A DNA stretch of 64,000 bases from an uncultured bacterium (GTDB taxonomy: Bacteria; Bacillota; Clostridia; Lachnospirales; Lachnospiraceae): positions 36,968 through 100,967 of the forward strand of contig CAMFGH010000002.1 in NCBI GenBank assembly GCA_945949875.1. Reading direction: 5' to 3'. Below the pieces are notes generated by a model, which was given only the letters and a program-made list of their open reading frames with translations, was not told the origin of the DNA and made no database searches. Below are positions 63,900 to 64,000 of this stretch, in pieces. Numbering within the stretch: position 1 is the first letter of the stretch; each line of letters starts with the position of its first letter. The translations under genes and the position numbers were made by a program.

Positions 63900-64000
63900 T
63901 TAAAACATTTCCTTTTTTAAATCATGAAAATCCCCCAGTGCCTTCCATCCAATCTTAATAATCTTAGGGATATTGACTGAATTCACACCTGCTGTTCGTG
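63900..64000 (-). CDS. 3' end of a gene entering from the right edge
   Basis: An open frame covers the last 32 codons before TAA at 63900-63902, ending in ...WKALGDFHDLKKEMF. It runs off the window at 64000. It lies 73 nt upstream of the FkbH-like start on the same strand, which fits an operon. Too short to name. The spacer 63827-63899 is very AT-rich. Confidence 0.5.
   Translation of the reverse strand, partial: RTAGVNSVNIPKIIKIGWKALGDFHDLKKEMF

Overview
The window looks like a low-to-moderate GC Gram-positive anaerobe of the class Clostridia, most likely a gut Lachnospiraceae. This rests on the protein families (6-pyruvoyl-tetrahydropterin synthase-related membrane proteins, DUF6056-like proteins, CotH kinases, an agr-type cyclic-peptide quorum system), on AGGAGG-type ribosome sites and on intrinsic terminators. 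The genus cannot be set from the sequence alone. About nine tenths of the coding sequence is on the minus strand. I saw no rRNA, tRNA, CRISPR array or insertion sequence.

Region 1 (1-33364, with further members to 48377) is a very large surface-glycan island. It holds about fifteen large polytopic membrane proteins of GT-C/YfhO/PTPS-related type, a GT2 glycosyltransferase, a PglK-like ABC transporter, a glycosyltransferase with bacterial sialyltransferase motifs, three CotH-family extracytoplasmic kinase-like proteins, PseB- and PseC-like enzymes for a UDP-4-amino-4,6-dideoxy sugar, an Fe-S aldo/keto reductase, an O-acyltransferase, a VanZ-like protein, a DUF378 protein and a GT11 fucosyltransferase-like protein. 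Many junctions carry short tandem repeats (13, 14, 20 and 53 bp units), and one intergenic region carries two copies of a ~95-nt stem-loop.

Region 2 (33596-38152) is a single large, AT-richer gene for a STAND-type NTPase with an N-terminal nuclease-like domain. It resembles Avs/AVAST antiphage proteins and sits like an insertion between glycan genes.

Region 3 (48556-55260) is an AT-rich regulatory block. It has an XRE regulator divergent from a 35-codon ORF with a strong ribosome site; a complete agr-type quorum system (XRE regulator, LytTR response regulator, GHKL kinase, AgrD pro-peptide, AgrB protease); and an unusual two-component pair (Cys-rich kinase plus a receiver with no DNA-binding domain).

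Region 4 (55374-64000) is an operon-like row encoding FkbH-type HAD protein, aldo/keto reductase, two-part transketolase, MaoC-like hydratase, acyl carrier protein, MBOAT acyltransferase and SGNH protein. The ACP-MBOAT-SGNH core parallels DltC-DltB-DltD, but the upstream enzymes suggest that a small hydroxylated acyl group, made from a central-metabolism phosphosugar or phosphoglycerate, is loaded on the ACP and exported onto a surface polymer. I consider this the best candidate for an undescribed system in the window. The agr block next to it and the glycan island beyond suggest density-regulated surface modification, but that link is inference.
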